A DNA stretch of 64,000 nt from Deltaproteobacteria bacterium (GCA_016218815.1 JACRCX010000119.1:1-64000), one strand, 5' to 3'; shown: positions 41,681 through 51,044, counted from the first letter of the stretch. Numbers and translations: made by a program. Notes: generated by a model not told the origin, from the letters alone.

Positions 41681-42718
41681 TCAGCGGCCGGTGTTAGCCC
41701 CGCGCGCCCACCGGTCGACTGGCTGGCCCTTCAGGCGGCCCGCCCTGGGTTCAACGGCCAGGTCGTCAAGCACGACTTCTAGGGCATGCCGAGCGGCTTC
41801 GTTGAAACCGTCAGGGGGGAAGTAGTGCGCCACGCTTCCTGCGAGAGCCGCACGGAATGCCTCTTCGCTCTCGCTCCGCCGGCCCAGCCACAGGAGCGCG
41901 CAGCCTCGATGGTATTCGAGCAGGGAACGGGATTCGATGTCGCTGACGAAGTCGTCTCCGAGATCGCGGTATGGTCGCAGCCCGGCCTCGGCGTATGCGA
42001 GAGCGGCCGACGGGTCACGGCTCTCCCAGAGCGAATGCTCGGCCAGCAAGGCATGCGCGAAGGCCGTGAAGATCGAACCTCGGCTAACGATCTCGTCGCA
42101 GACCTCGACGAGTCGACCTACCCCCTCAGCACGAGCGTCGAGATCCGCCATCAGGCCGATCTGCCGGGCCAGGGCGTCCGCAAGGAAGTACCGACCCGCA
42201 CCGTCGTCGCGTCCATCGGGAAAGAGCTGCACCAACCTTTCCCCCAGCTCGACGGCGTGGTCCACCGCGACGACCATCTGCTCACGGTGTTCCTCCCCGG
42301 CTTGCAGAAACGCCGCGAGGGCCACGGCGTCGAGACCACTCTCTCGTGGCTGCGCGGCCTCCTCGGCTTCCCGCAAGTACCACCGTTCAACGAAGGCGAC
42401 GTTCAGGTTGACCGCAACGGCCCGCAGCAGTGCTTCCGGGCACTCGGGCAAGTCGGGGCACTTCGCACCGACGAGTCGCTCGACCTCCTGATGCTCCATC
42501 TCGACGAAGCGGCAGGCCGAAATCGGTTCGCATGGCGTATTCAGCGCGAACAGGCTGCCGTCGATCCCATCGCGCCAACGGATCGGCGCGATTCCCCGCA
42601 TCACGTCGGGAACTGCGACGCCAGCCGTCGCCCGCGCCCCCTGCGGTGCCGGACCGCCCGATCCGCAGGCCGCGACGAGCAGCAACACCCACCACGCTCT
42701 GCAACAAGCCAAACGCAC
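41681..42718 (-). CDS. Lipoprotein with TPR-like helical repeats (345 aa)
   Basis: Signal peptide WVLLLVAAC, then a short region ending with conserved-looking Cys pairs (PCEPISACRFVEMEHQE, AKCPDLPECPEALL). The remainder is helical with TPR-like units, e.g. AALAYAEAGLRPYRDLGDDF and YHRGCALLWLGRRSESEEAFRAAL. The GTG at 42718 was chosen because TGGTATCAT, a near-perfect extended -10, lies seven bases upstream and no Shine-Dalgarno exists, which points to a leaderless transcript. Function unknown. Confidence 0.7.
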   Translation of the reverse strand: MRLACCRAWWVLLLVAACGSGGPAPQGARATAGVAVPDVMRGIAPIRWRDGIDGSLFALNTPCEPISACRFVEMEHQEVERLVGAKCPDLPECPEALLRAVAVNLNVAFVERWYLREAEEAAQPRESGLDAVALAAFLQAGEEHREQMVVAVDHAVELGERLVQLFPDGRDDGAGRYFLADALARQIGLMADLDARAEGVGRLVEVCDEIVSRGSIFTAFAHALLAEHSLWESRDPSAALAYAEAGLRPYRDLGDDFVSDIESRSLLEYHRGCALLWLGRRSESEEAFRAALAGSVAHYFPPDGFNEAARHALEVVLDDLAVEPRAGRLKGQPVDRWARGANTGR

Positions 42719-42734
42719 GAGGCCAATGATACCA
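42719..42734 (-). promoter_or_regulatory. Extended -10 promoter element
   Basis: TGG-TATCAT on the minus strand, five of six matches to TATAAT plus TGn, ending seven bases before the GTG. No -35 hexamer at the usual distance. Confidence 0.5.
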
Positions 42735-42821
42735 CGTGCGGGAGAGGCTGGAGGTCTGGGTGCTGTGTCCGCCCCGGACCGAGAGGTGAGGCGGACGCAG
42801 AGGCACCGTGACCGAGTGCAC

Positions 42822-43037
42822 TCAGCGGATCTCGTGTTCGAATTCGGGGAGGCACGAACCGTCGTAGAGCATTTCGTCCAGTTCGGAAGCAGTGGTCTCG
42901 TCCGACCGGCTCGCAGCCATGGTGCGGAGCGCCAGCCAGTCGCTGAGCATCCAGCAACATCGTTCAAAGTCCCGGCAGGAGCGTCGGAGGGGCTCCCAGA
43001 ACACGGGTGCGGCGGCGTCCGATTGCCGGCACGTCAA
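42822..43037 (-). CDS. Possible small protein (71 aa), low confidence
   Basis: TTG-initiated frame in the 443-bp gap: MTCRQSDAAAPVFWEPL ... ASELDEMLYDGSCLPEFEHE. Acidic C-terminus and a Trp/Cys-rich centre, but no ribosome binding site, and third-position GC is lower than in neighbours. It may be a chance frame or a decayed gene. Nothing else was seen in the gap. Confidence 0.25.
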   Translation of the reverse strand: MTCRQSDAAAPVFWEPLRRSCRDFERCCWMLSDWLALRTMAASRSDETTASELDEMLYDGSCLPEFEHEIR

Positions 43038-43161
43038 GGCCCGGGATGACTACCGCCACGGATCCCGTCCGGAGCATCATCAAGGGGCGGAATATTCCGC
43101 CGACCTGCTACCGCTCCTCCTCGCCGATGCCTCGGGCACGGGCATCGTCGGGAAGATCCAC

Positions 43162-43563
43162 TCAGGAGGAGTCGGGAAGTCCGTTGGCCAGTCGTGCGAT
43201 GCCGTGCTTGATGCGTTCCGCGCCGAAGTTGAGCAAGAGGCCCAGCCGCTTGCCGGCCTGGCGGACGTAGGTCAGCGTCTGCTTCTTGTGCACCGGCAAC
43301 AGGAACTCGACGGATTTCAGCTCGACGATCACGAGATCATCCACGACGAGGTCCGCTCGGAATCCGATGTCGAAGAGAAGCTCCCGGTACCGGATGGCGA
43401 TCGGAACCTGGCGAGCGACGAGATGACCGCGCTGCGTCAGCTCGTGCGCGAGGCAGGTCTCGTACACCGACTCCATCAAGCCTGGACCCAGGGTCCCGTG
43501 GACCCGGTACGCCGCGTCGATCACGGCTCCCGAAACAAGGTTCTCTTTCGGACTATCGCCCAT
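43162..43563 (-). CDS. GxxExxY family protein (133 aa)
   Basis: VSGAVIDAAYRVHGTLGPGLMESVYETCLAHEL carries the naming motif G-x-x-E-S-V-Y, followed by FRADLVVDDLVIVELKSVEFLLPVHKKQTLTYVR, a PD-(D/E)XK-like nuclease core (D ... E-x-K), and GLLLNFGAERIKHGI. A widespread small family of putative nucleases, typically scattered as single genes in environmental genomes; biological role unknown. GGAGGGCGTC precedes the ATG at 43563. Confidence 0.9.
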   Translation of the reverse strand: MGDSPKENLVSGAVIDAAYRVHGTLGPGLMESVYETCLAHELTQRGHLVARQVPIAIRYRELLFDIGFRADLVVDDLVIVELKSVEFLLPVHKKQTLTYVRQAGKRLGLLLNFGAERIKHGIARLANGLPDSS

Positions 43564-43676
43564 GACGCCCTCCACCGGCTTCCGCCGACACGAAGCAAGT
43601 TGCCCTATCGCAGTTTCAGCCGTCTTCGTTGCGTGCTCGGAGGACGGGACGGGGGTGGCGGTCCTCCCTGGACTGC

Positions 43677-43704
43677 AGCCGCGGGCTGAAGCCCGCGGTT
43701 CGGA
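43677..43704 (-). repeat. Single REP-like palindrome
   Basis: AGCCGCGGGC-TGAA-GCCCGCGGTT: one arm of the double palindrome found at 5085, 45531 and 50897. Confidence 0.75.
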
Positions 43705-43768
43705 TGCCGGGAAGGCTGTACACCGGAGCCTGGTTCCCGGAGTCCAATCCGGAGTGCTCCTATTCCGA

Positions 43769-43804
43769 TCTGCGTCTCTGCGTCTCTGCGCGAGAATTTC
43801 CCCT
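43769..43804 (-). repeat. Octamer repeat, copy 3, opposite strand
   Basis: TCTGCGTC-TCTGCGTC-TCTGCGCGAGAATTTCCCC, the reverse complement of the element at 30221 and 41617. Confidence 0.75.
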
Positions 43805-43877
43805 TCGGAAGGCCATCACGCTTGCCACCGGCGATGGGACGGAACAACATCCGGGGCCCGGAGGCGCTCGCGGCACG

Positions 43878-45377
43878 ATGCTTCGACTGTCGTTCACGGT
43901 CTTCTTCCTCGCCGCCGCCTGCTCCCGCGCGGACGGAGGGAGAGCCGCGCGTGCCGTCGATGCGACCGCGCAGCCCCCGCCCGACGCGTCCGCCGAAGCC
44001 CTGCCGGACGCTGCCCGCGCGACGCTTAACCCTCCGGACGGGGCGGAACCGTCGGACCCGGCTCGGCCCGCCGCCGATGCCGTTGGAGGAGCGGCTGGGG
44101 ACTCTCTTGCGTTCGACGACGCTGCGCGGGACTCCCCGGGACCGCCTTCCACCGTATCCCCGCCGCACTTCCTCGTGTTCGGCGGCGACGTCCTGCTGCA
44201 CGAGCGCGTCAAGGGCGTCGCACAGGCTCACGCCGGCGGTCGGCTTGCCGACGGCTACGCATGGTTGTTGCGCGAGTTGGCGCCGGTGCGCCGGCGGTTG
44301 GCGGAACAGGGGCCCGTGCGGTTCGTCGTCAACCTGGAGACCCCGATCGCGACGCGGCGGGCGACCGAGCCCAGCCGCTGGCCCCGGTTCGACGGGCCGC
44401 CGGAGGCATTGATCGGCATCCGGGAGGCAGGGGTCGATGTCGTCACGGTGGCCAACAACCATGCATTGAACCAGGGACTGCAGGGCCTGCAGGAGACGCT
44501 CACCGCCGCGCGCGAGGCCGGACTCCTGGTCGCGGGCGGCGGCGACGCCTCGACCGCTCGGGCGCCGCTCGTGCTCTCCGAGCACGACCCGCGCGTGCTG
44601 CTGCTGGCGTACCGCTGCCCGGCCGTGCCGCGCGCCGACCCGGAGGACGCCGCGACCTTGCGCACCGCGGCGCTCGACGAGCGCTCGACGGCCGAGGTGC
44701 GGGCGGCGGCGGCCAATGCTGACGTAGTGATCGTCTCCGTGCACTGGAACGGCGAGCTGCGCGCGGAGCCGGTGCCGGAGTGGCGCGAGTGGGTCGAGAA
44801 ACTCGTCGCGGCCGGCGCATCCGCCGTCGTGGGCCACGGTCCGCACGTCGTCGGCCCGGTCGAGACGGTCGAGGCCGGCGGCCGCGCCGCGCCGGTGGTC
44901 TTCTCGCTGGGCAATCTGGTGTCGAACATGGGCGAGCGCGTCTTCCCGGGCTTCCCGGCGGAGTCCGCGGGCGACCCTGGCAGCCGCATCGCGACGCGCA
45001 CGGAGGCCCTGGCGGTCCTGCGCGTCGCGCACGCCGAAGGTGCGGGGTCCGCGTGGTCGATCGACGGCCTGTGGGTCGTCCCGCTTTGGCTCGAGGACAA
45101 CTTCCCGCTGGCGGCGAGCGATCCGGGCCGCGAGATCTTCGCTCGCCCGCTGCCGTGGTGCCTGCCCGACCCGGCGGCTGGCTGTTTCGAGGGCGCCGAC
45201 GATGCCTGGTGCGCCGGGCGCCGCGACCTCCTGGTCGCGGGACGCGAGTCTGTCCTGCGCACGCTGTGGGGGGAAACGCCGCCTCCGCTCGCCCCTTGCC
45301 CTGCCGGCGCCGACCCCTTCGACCCCCCGGCCGACTGGCGGTCGCCCGTGTCTCTCGACCGGCTCGGGTCCAAGTAG
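43878..45377 (+). CDS. CapA-like (PGA_cap) lipoprotein (499 aa)
   Basis: Signal peptide FTVFFLAAAC, then a long Ala/Pro/Asp linker to about residue 95. The CapA metallophosphoesterase-like fold follows: LVFGGDVLLHERVK, VVNLETPIA, VDVVTVANNHALNQGLQG, VVIVSVHWNGELR, AVVGHGPHVVGPVE, VVFSLGNLVSN; the Asp, Glu, Asn-His and His-x-Pro-His residues form the putative metal site. The family is linked to poly-gamma-glutamate capsules, but no other cap gene is present, so a surface hydrolase or transferase role is more cautious. GGAGGC lies twelve bases before the ATG. Same strand as, and 114 bases before, the alpha-2-macroglobulin gene. Confidence 0.85.
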   Translation: MLRLSFTVFFLAAACSRADGGRAARAVDATAQPPPDASAEALPDAARATLNPPDGAEPSDPARPAADAVGGAAGDSLAFDDAARDSPGPPSTVSPPHFLVFGGDVLLHERVKGVAQAHAGGRLADGYAWLLRELAPVRRRLAEQGPVRFVVNLETPIATRRATEPSRWPRFDGPPEALIGIREAGVDVVTVANNHALNQGLQGLQETLTAAREAGLLVAGGGDASTARAPLVLSEHDPRVLLLAYRCPAVPRADPEDAATLRTAALDERSTAEVRAAAANADVVIVSVHWNGELRAEPVPEWREWVEKLVAAGASAVVGHGPHVVGPVETVEAGGRAAPVVFSLGNLVSNMGERVFPGFPAESAGDPGSRIATRTEALAVLRVAHAEGAGSAWSIDGLWVVPLWLEDNFPLAASDPGREIFARPLPWCLPDPAAGCFEGADDAWCAGRRDLLVAGRESVLRTLWGETPPPLAPCPAGADPFDPPADWRSPVSLDRLGSK

Positions 45378-45491
45378 CTTCCGCGCGGAACTTCCGTCCC
45401 GTTTGCGTTGTCACCACCGACCGCGCACGCGGACCGACCGTTCGCCCCGAACACCATCGGCGAACGGCGCGACTCCGACCGGGAGGGAATC

Positions 45492-48400
45492 ATGCCGAAC
45501 CGCGACCCGCTATGCTGCCGGACTTCCGGATCCGAACCGCGGGCTTCAGCCCGCGGCTGGCCCAAGCGGTCCAGCCGCGCCCTGAAGGGCGCGGTTCGGT
45601 TCTGGTATCTCAGCGGGTCGTTGCTTCCACTCGCCTGCCAGTCCGCGCCGGTGACCCCGGCCGGACCGGTGACGCCGCCCGTCGAGCGCTGGACCGCACC
45701 CGCGGGCTCCGCGGCGTTCGAGGAGCCGCCGCCCGTGGCGCTCGAGCCGGACGCGCCCGTCGACGTCCCGCTGCCGATCGTCGCGCCGTCCGAGCCCGGC
45801 GACCGGGTCGAAGGCGGCCTCCAGCTCACCATCCTCGGTCAGCTCTCACTGGCGGCCGGCGCCCACGCGGCACTGCGGGTCGTCGTGGAGCGCTCGACTT
45901 CGATCCTGGATGCCGAGCCGGCCTCCGGCGCGGACGTGTGGCTCGCGCTCGGCGCCGGCGCGGAGGCGCGGACGTTGTTCCACGGCCGGACCGACGACGC
46001 GGGCGCCGCGGACGTCAACTTCCGGGTCCCCAGGCTCCCGGCGGGCGAGTCGCTGCTCGTGCTGCACGTCCGCGACGCGGCAGGCGGCGGCGTGGGCACC
46101 TACGCCCGGAGAGCGACGATCGTCGACCCCGTGCGCGTGCTGCTCACGACCGACAAGCCGCTCTACCAGCCGGGCCAGACGATCCACGTCCGCGCCCTGG
46201 CGCTCGTGCCGACCGGCGCCGGCGCGCGCGCCGGCCTGCCCGTCACGTTCCAGGTCGAGGACGCGAAGGGCAACAAGATCTTCCGCAAGACGGCGAGCAC
46301 CTCCGCCGAGGGGATTGTCGCGCTCGACGTGCCGCTCGCCGAGCGGCTCAACGAGGGCGAGTGGAGGGTCGCGCTGCTGGACGAAGAGCGCGCGGCGCTG
46401 GCCGAGAAGACCGTGCGGGTCGAGCGCTACGTCCTGCCCAAGTTCGACGTGTCCGTCGAGACCGATCGTGACTGGTACCTTCCCGGGGGCCTGGTCAGTG
46501 CGACGGTGCACGCCCGGTACTTCTTCGGCCTGCCCGTCGCCAATGCGCGTGTGGCGGTGCGGGCGAAGGCCTTCGACGCCGAGTTCCACACCATCGCCGA
46601 CGTCTCGGGCGAAACCGACGCCGACGGCACGTTCGCCTTCCGGGTCCCGCTGCCGCAGGTCCTGACCGGGTCGGACCTCGAGGGCGGCGACGCGCGCATC
46701 ACGCTGGAGACGACGGTCACCGATTCCGCGGACCAGGACGAGACGGACACGTCGTCGTTTCTCGTGGCCCGGGACGCGATCTCGCTGCTGGTCATGCCCG
46801 AGTCGGGCTCCGTGGTCCCGGGGGTCGACAACGTCCTGTGGCTCGCGGCGGCCCGGCCCGACGGGACGCCGGTGACGGGAGTCGCGACGATCGACCTGGA
46901 TGGCGGCTCGATCTCCGCGCCCACCGACGAGCTGGGCATCACGGCGCTGGGGTTCGCGGCCGAGCGCCCCGACGGCGCGGAGCTGCCGGCCCGGGACGTC
47001 AACGGCACGATCCCGTTGCACGTCGGGTTCACCTCCGGCCTGGGGGAGAGCGTCGAGAAGGACGTGACGGTGCAGAGCCGTCCGAGCGGCGGGGACCAGG
47101 TGCTGTTGCGGCTGGATCGGGCGATCGCGCGCGCCGGGTACCCGGTCGGGCTCGAGGTCCTGGCGACCCGGGCCGTGGGCACCGCCTTCGTCGATCTGGT
47201 GCAGGAGCACCGCACGGTGATGACGAAGGCGCTGGAGCTGCACGACGGGCGGGCGTCGTGGGAGCCGGTCATTCCGCCGGATCTGGCGGGCACGATCGAG
47301 CTGCACGCCTGGCTGCTCGGCCGCGACGGGACCTTCGTGCGCGACGGGCGGGTGATGGTCGTGGAGCCGGCGGACGAGCTGCACATCGCGGTCGAGGCGG
47401 ACAAGGACGAGTACCTGCCGGGCGAGCGGGCGCTGCTGCGGTTCGAGGTCACCGACGTCGCGGGACGGCCGAAGTCCGCGGCCCTCGGCCTGGTCATGGT
47501 CGACGAGGCGGTCTACGCCCTACAGGACATGCAGCCGGGTCTGGAGAAGGTCTACTTCCTGCTCGAGGAGGACGTGCTCCGGCCGCGCGTCGAGCTGCAT
47601 TTCTCGCCGGGCGGCGTGACCGTCGAGGACGCGATCAAGGTACGGCGGCCGCCCGAAGGGAAGCAGCGGGCGGCGGCGATCCTCCTGGCCGCGGCCGAAC
47701 CTTCGCCCGTGTACGATCTCCAGGAAGTCGCCGCCGCGGGCCGCGCCGAGTTCCGCGAGCACGGGCTTCCGGTCTTGTACGACGCGCTCGAGCGTGGCAT
47801 CGGGCTGCTCGGCGTCGAGCGTTTCCGCCGCGAGGGCGAGCCGTCCCGCCTGCGCAGCGACGCTTTGGAGACGCTGGTCGCCGCGGACCTCCTCGGCGAG
47901 GGGAATCTCGCCTCCCCGATGGGCGGCACGATCGTCGCTGAGGACCTGGAGAACCTCGCGGGCGGCCTGTCCATGGAGGACCTGGGTCCGCGGGCCGCGC
48001 AGTGGGGCATCCTCCACCTGTACCAACTCGTCGACATGTGGGCGCGGCTCAAGGCCGAATGGTGCCCGGGCGACCTGGGTCGGGACGGCGCAGAGCTGTA
48101 CTGCGTGCCCGCCGACGTGCTCTCGCGCCTGCCGCACACCAAGGCGCCGGGCGAGGCTGCACGCGTGGGGTTGGTCGAAGAAGAGGCCCTCGTCGATCCA
48201 TGGGGCCGCGCGTACGAGGCGCGCTTGGACAGCGACGCCGAGTTCAACATCGGCCCGATCGGCGAGCTGCGCGGCATCGACATCTTCTCCAAGGGGCCTG
48301 ACGGCATCGCCGAGACCGGCGACGACATCCGCTTCGACTCCACTCCGGCATCGGCGCAGCCCGCGTCCGGCGAGTACGCGCGTTGGGCGTCGAGCGGCTC

Positions 48401-50879
48401 GCGGCCCAACCCGTGGCAGGCCATGACGTTCCGCGAGAGCGACTGGTCCGAGAGGATCGACGACCTCGTCTACGACCGGGCCGAGCGGCGCGAGCGGGCG
48501 CGGGAGCAGCGCTACGCGGCGTTCCTGTACGCCGAGTACGGCGACGCGTACGGCGTCGGCGGCCTGGGCGTCTGGGGCACGGGGGAGGGCGGCGGGGGCA
48601 ACTACGCCTTCGCCATGCGGCTCGGGGACGCGGGGGTCATGGGCTACGGCTACGGCACCGGGGATGGCGTGGGGTTCGGCCGCGGCGGCGGGACTTACGG
48701 GCGCGGGCGCGACGGCTCGCGCAGCGGTCCCGACCTTGCGGCGTCGACCACGGCCGGATCGGCGGCCCCGCGGGTCCGCGAGTTCTTCCCCGAGACGCTC
48801 CTGTGGAACCCGGAGCTGATCACCGACGAGCAGGGCAGGGCGCAGGTCGACGTGGACCTCGCCGACTCCATCACCTCCTGGCGCCTCTCGATCCTCGCCG
48901 GATCCGCCGATGGGGCGCTCGGTTCCACCGACCAGGCCGTCCGCGTCTTCCAGCCGTTCTTCGTCGACCTGGACCTTCCCGTCGCGCTGACCCAGAACGA
49001 CGAGGTCGCCGTCCCGGTCGCTGTCTACAACTACCTCGACGAGCCGCAGGACGTTTCGCTGGAGCTGGAGCGGGCGTCGTGGTTCGAGCCGGCGACGGAC
49101 CGCCTCAAGACGATCCACCTCGAGCCCCGCGAGGTGACGTCGCACCGATTTCGGATCCGCGCCCTGACGCCGGGCGATCACACGCTCGCGGTCTTCGCCG
49201 AGGGGACGAGCCGGGCCGACGCGGTCCGCCGACCGATCCGAGTCGAGCCGGACGGCTTCCCGGTGGAGGAGAACGTGTCGGAGTGGCTGCAGGGCGAGCT
49301 GACGCGCTTGTTCACCCTGCCTGCCGACGCCATTCCCGGCAGCGAATCGCTCGACATCAAGGTCTACCCGGGCGCGGTTGCCCAGGCCGTCGAGAACCTC
49401 GACTCCCTGCTGCGGGTCCCGAGCGGCTGTTTCGAGCAGACTTCGTCGACGACGTACCCCAACGTGCTGGTCCTCGACTACCTGGGGCGCACCGGCACGA
49501 TCACGCCGGAGATCCGCATGAAGGCCGAGCAGTACATCCAGCTCGGCTACCAGCGGCTGCTGACCTTCGAGATCCCCGGCGGCGGGTTCGAGTGGTTCGG
49601 GAATGCGCCGGCCAACACGGTGCTCACCGCGTACGGCCTGCGTGAGTTCGTGGACATGGCCGAGGTCTATCCGGTGGAGCCCGAGCTGATCGAGCGCACG
49701 CGGCGGTTCCTGCTCGACCGGCAGAGCGCCGACGGGAGCTGGACGCTCGAATCGGGCGGGTACCAGGACGGCGCGATCAACCGGCAGCAGGGGAGCGACC
49801 TCAACACGACCGCGTACGTCGCCTGGTCGCTCGCCGCGGGCGGCTGGGAGGGGGAGGCCCTGACGAACGCGCGCCGCTGGTTGGGGCGCAAGATCGACTC
49901 CACCGACGACCCGTACAGCCTCGCCCTGCTGCTCCAGGTCTTCGCGGGGGATGGCGACCGCAGCCGTCGCGACGTTATCGTGGGAAAGCTCGTCGGGCTG
50001 CGGCGCACCGGCGAGGCGGGCGGCGCGTACTGGGCGAGCGACGAGGCGTCGGCCTTCGGCTCGCGCGGCGACGCCGCGTCGATCGAGACCACGGCGCTGA
50101 TTGCCGCGGCGTTGGCGGAGGCCGGCCAGGAGCCGGCGCTGGCGCAGGCGGCGATCGATTGGCTGGTCCGGCAGAAGGACGCGCTGGGCAACTGGAGCTC
50201 CACGCAGGCCACGATCCTCGCCCTGCGCGCGCTGCTCGTCGCATCGTCCGGCGGGTCGCGCGAGGTGACGGCGACCGTCGAGGTCATCGTCAACGGCACG
50301 CCGCTGCGCACGATCGAGATCACGCCCGAGACGTCCGACGTCGTGCACTTCGTGGACGGCACGGCCGCGCTTTGTGCGGGGGAGAACACGATCACCGTCG
50401 CCTCGTCGATCGCCGAGCGCAGCGGTCTCATGGCGCAGCTCACCGCGCGCTCGTACGTCCCGTGGTCCGCCGCGCCGGAGGCGTCCGCGGTCGAGCCGCT
50501 CGAGCTGGCGGTGACGTACGACCGATCGGAGCTGGAGGCGGGGGACACGATCCGCGCGGACGTCCTGCTGCGCTACCGTGCGGCGCGGGCGGCGGAGAAC
50601 GCGATCATCGATCTCGGCGTGCCGCCGGGGTTCGACGTCGTGGTCGAGGACCTGGACCGCGCCGTCCAGGAGGGGAAGATCGAGCGCTACGAGCTGACCG
50701 GGCGGCAGATCGTGCTCTACGTGCTGCGGCTGGAGTCCGGCGCGGCCCTGCAGCTCGGCGTCGGCTTCCGCGCCCGCTATCCCCTGCGTGCCCAGGCGCC
50801 GGCCTCGGACGCCTGGCTGTACTACGAGCCCGAGGTCCGTGCGACGGCGGCCCCTGCGACGATCACGGTGATCGAGTAG
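45492..50879 (+). CDS. Alpha-2-macroglobulin-family lipoprotein with thioester (1795 aa)
   Basis: GGGAGGGAATC precedes ATG 45492. A signal segment ends LSGSLLPLAC. MG domains follow, including DKPLYQPGQTIHVRALALV and YLPGERALLRFEVTD. A Gly-rich insert (about residues 1020-1076) precedes FFPETLLWNPELITDEQGRAQ and LADSITSWRLSILA (ANATO-less MG/CUB side). The thioester motif PSGC1313-FEQ1316 is intact, then the helical thioester domain and a C-terminal MG domain. Such proteins trap proteases covalently in the periplasm. The usual partner PBP1C is absent; a LysM hydrolase gene follows instead. Codons 14-36 come from a REP-like double palindrome, so part of the signal peptide is repeat-derived. 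Confidence 0.93.
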   Translation: MPNRDPLCCRTSGSEPRASARGWPKRSSRALKGAVRFWYLSGSLLPLACQSAPVTPAGPVTPPVERWTAPAGSAAFEEPPPVALEPDAPVDVPLPIVAPSEPGDRVEGGLQLTILGQLSLAAGAHAALRVVVERSTSILDAEPASGADVWLALGAGAEARTLFHGRTDDAGAADVNFRVPRLPAGESLLVLHVRDAAGGGVGTYARRATIVDPVRVLLTTDKPLYQPGQTIHVRALALVPTGAGARAGLPVTFQVEDAKGNKIFRKTASTSAEGIVALDVPLAERLNEGEWRVALLDEERAALAEKTVRVERYVLPKFDVSVETDRDWYLPGGLVSATVHARYFFGLPVANARVAVRAKAFDAEFHTIADVSGETDADGTFAFRVPLPQVLTGSDLEGGDARITLETTVTDSADQDETDTSSFLVARDAISLLVMPESGSVVPGVDNVLWLAAARPDGTPVTGVATIDLDGGSISAPTDELGITALGFAAERPDGAELPARDVNGTIPLHVGFTSGLGESVEKDVTVQSRPSGGDQVLLRLDRAIARAGYPVGLEVLATRAVGTAFVDLVQEHRTVMTKALELHDGRASWEPVIPPDLAGTIELHAWLLGRDGTFVRDGRVMVVEPADELHIAVEADKDEYLPGERALLRFEVTDVAGRPKSAALGLVMVDEAVYALQDMQPGLEKVYFLLEEDVLRPRVELHFSPGGVTVEDAIKVRRPPEGKQRAAAILLAAAEPSPVYDLQEVAAAGRAEFREHGLPVLYDALERGIGLLGVERFRREGEPSRLRSDALETLVAADLLGEGNLASPMGGTIVAEDLENLAGGLSMEDLGPRAAQWGILHLYQLVDMWARLKAEWCPGDLGRDGAELYCVPADVLSRLPHTKAPGEAARVGLVEEEALVDPWGRAYEARLDSDAEFNIGPIGELRGIDIFSKGPDGIAETGDDIRFDSTPASAQPASGEYARWASSGSRPNPWQAMTFRESDWSERIDDLVYDRAERRERAREQRYAAFLYAEYGDAYGVGGLGVWGTGEGGGGNYAFAMRLGDAGVMGYGYGTGDGVGFGRGGGTYGRGRDGSRSGPDLAASTTAGSAAPRVREFFPETLLWNPELITDEQGRAQVDVDLADSITSWRLSILAGSADGALGSTDQAVRVFQPFFVDLDLPVALTQNDEVAVPVAVYNYLDEPQDVSLELERASWFEPATDRLKTIHLEPREVTSHRFRIRALTPGDHTLAVFAEGTSRADAVRRPIRVEPDGFPVEENVSEWLQGELTRLFTLPADAIPGSESLDIKVYPGAVAQAVENLDSLLRVPSGCFEQTSSTTYPNVLVLDYLGRTGTITPEIRMKAEQYIQLGYQRLLTFEIPGGGFEWFGNAPANTVLTAYGLREFVDMAEVYPVEPELIERTRRFLLDRQSADGSWTLESGGYQDGAINRQQGSDLNTTAYVAWSLAAGGWEGEALTNARRWLGRKIDSTDDPYSLALLLQVFAGDGDRSRRDVIVGKLVGLRRTGEAGGAYWASDEASAFGSRGDAASIETTALIAAALAEAGQEPALAQAAIDWLVRQKDALGNWSSTQATILALRALLVASSGGSREVTATVEVIVNGTPLRTIEITPETSDVVHFVDGTAALCAGENTITVASSIAERSGLMAQLTARSYVPWSAAPEASAVEPLELAVTYDRSELEAGDTIRADVLLRYRAARAAENAIIDLGVPPGFDVVVEDLDRAVQEGKIERYELTGRQIVLYVLRLESGAALQLGVGFRARYPLRAQAPASDAWLYYEPEVRATAAPATITVIE
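45531..45600 (+). repeat. Double palindrome inside the alpha-2-macroglobulin coding start
   Basis: ACCGCGGGC-TTCA-GCCCGCGGCT and AGCCGCGCC-CTGA-AGGGCGCGGTT, in the forward orientation, within codons about 14-36. It reads EPRASARGWPK and RALKGAVRF. A second full copy lies just after the gene. Confidence 0.9.
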
Positions 50880-50896
50880 GTCGTCGGCGGCATCCA

Positions 50897-50966
50897 TCCG
50901 AACCGCGGGCTTCAGCCCGCGGCTGTCCGCGCAGGATCAGCCGCGCCCTGAAGGGCGCGGTTCGGT
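50897..50966 (+). repeat. Double palindrome after the alpha-2-macroglobulin gene
   Basis: Same element and orientation as 45531-45600, beginning 18 bases after the stop codon; the inner spacer differs. Its hairpins could end or protect the long mRNA. Confidence 0.85.
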
Positions 50967-51044
50967 TCCAGGTTTGTTGGATTATTTTGCACCCCTGCAA
51001 CGTCGGAAGTAGCCTCGGATGGGGGATTCGGGGGACGGAGCGAC

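Larger units (their letters stand above)
43564..43877. other. 314-bp gap with two repeats upstream of the CapA-like gene
   Basis: Divergent intergenic region between the GxxExxY and CapA-like genes; holds a single REP-like palindrome (43677-43704) and an octamer repeat (43769-43804). No promoter could be placed with confidence. Confidence 0.5.

Noticed and set aside
43878..45377. Poly-gamma-glutamate capsule operon
   Set aside because: Only the CapA-like domain is present; no CapB or CapC ligase genes are nearby.
45531..45600. Moving the alpha-2-macroglobulin start downstream of the palindrome
   Set aside because: No good start codon or ribosome binding site after the repeat, while ATG 45492 has GGGAGG at the right distance and leads in frame to the lipobox.
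47520..50897. 1125-codon open frame on the minus strand
   Set aside because: Antisense shadow of the alpha-2-macroglobulin gene, caused by high GC; Arg/Asp/Ala-rich product without motifs or ribosome binding site.
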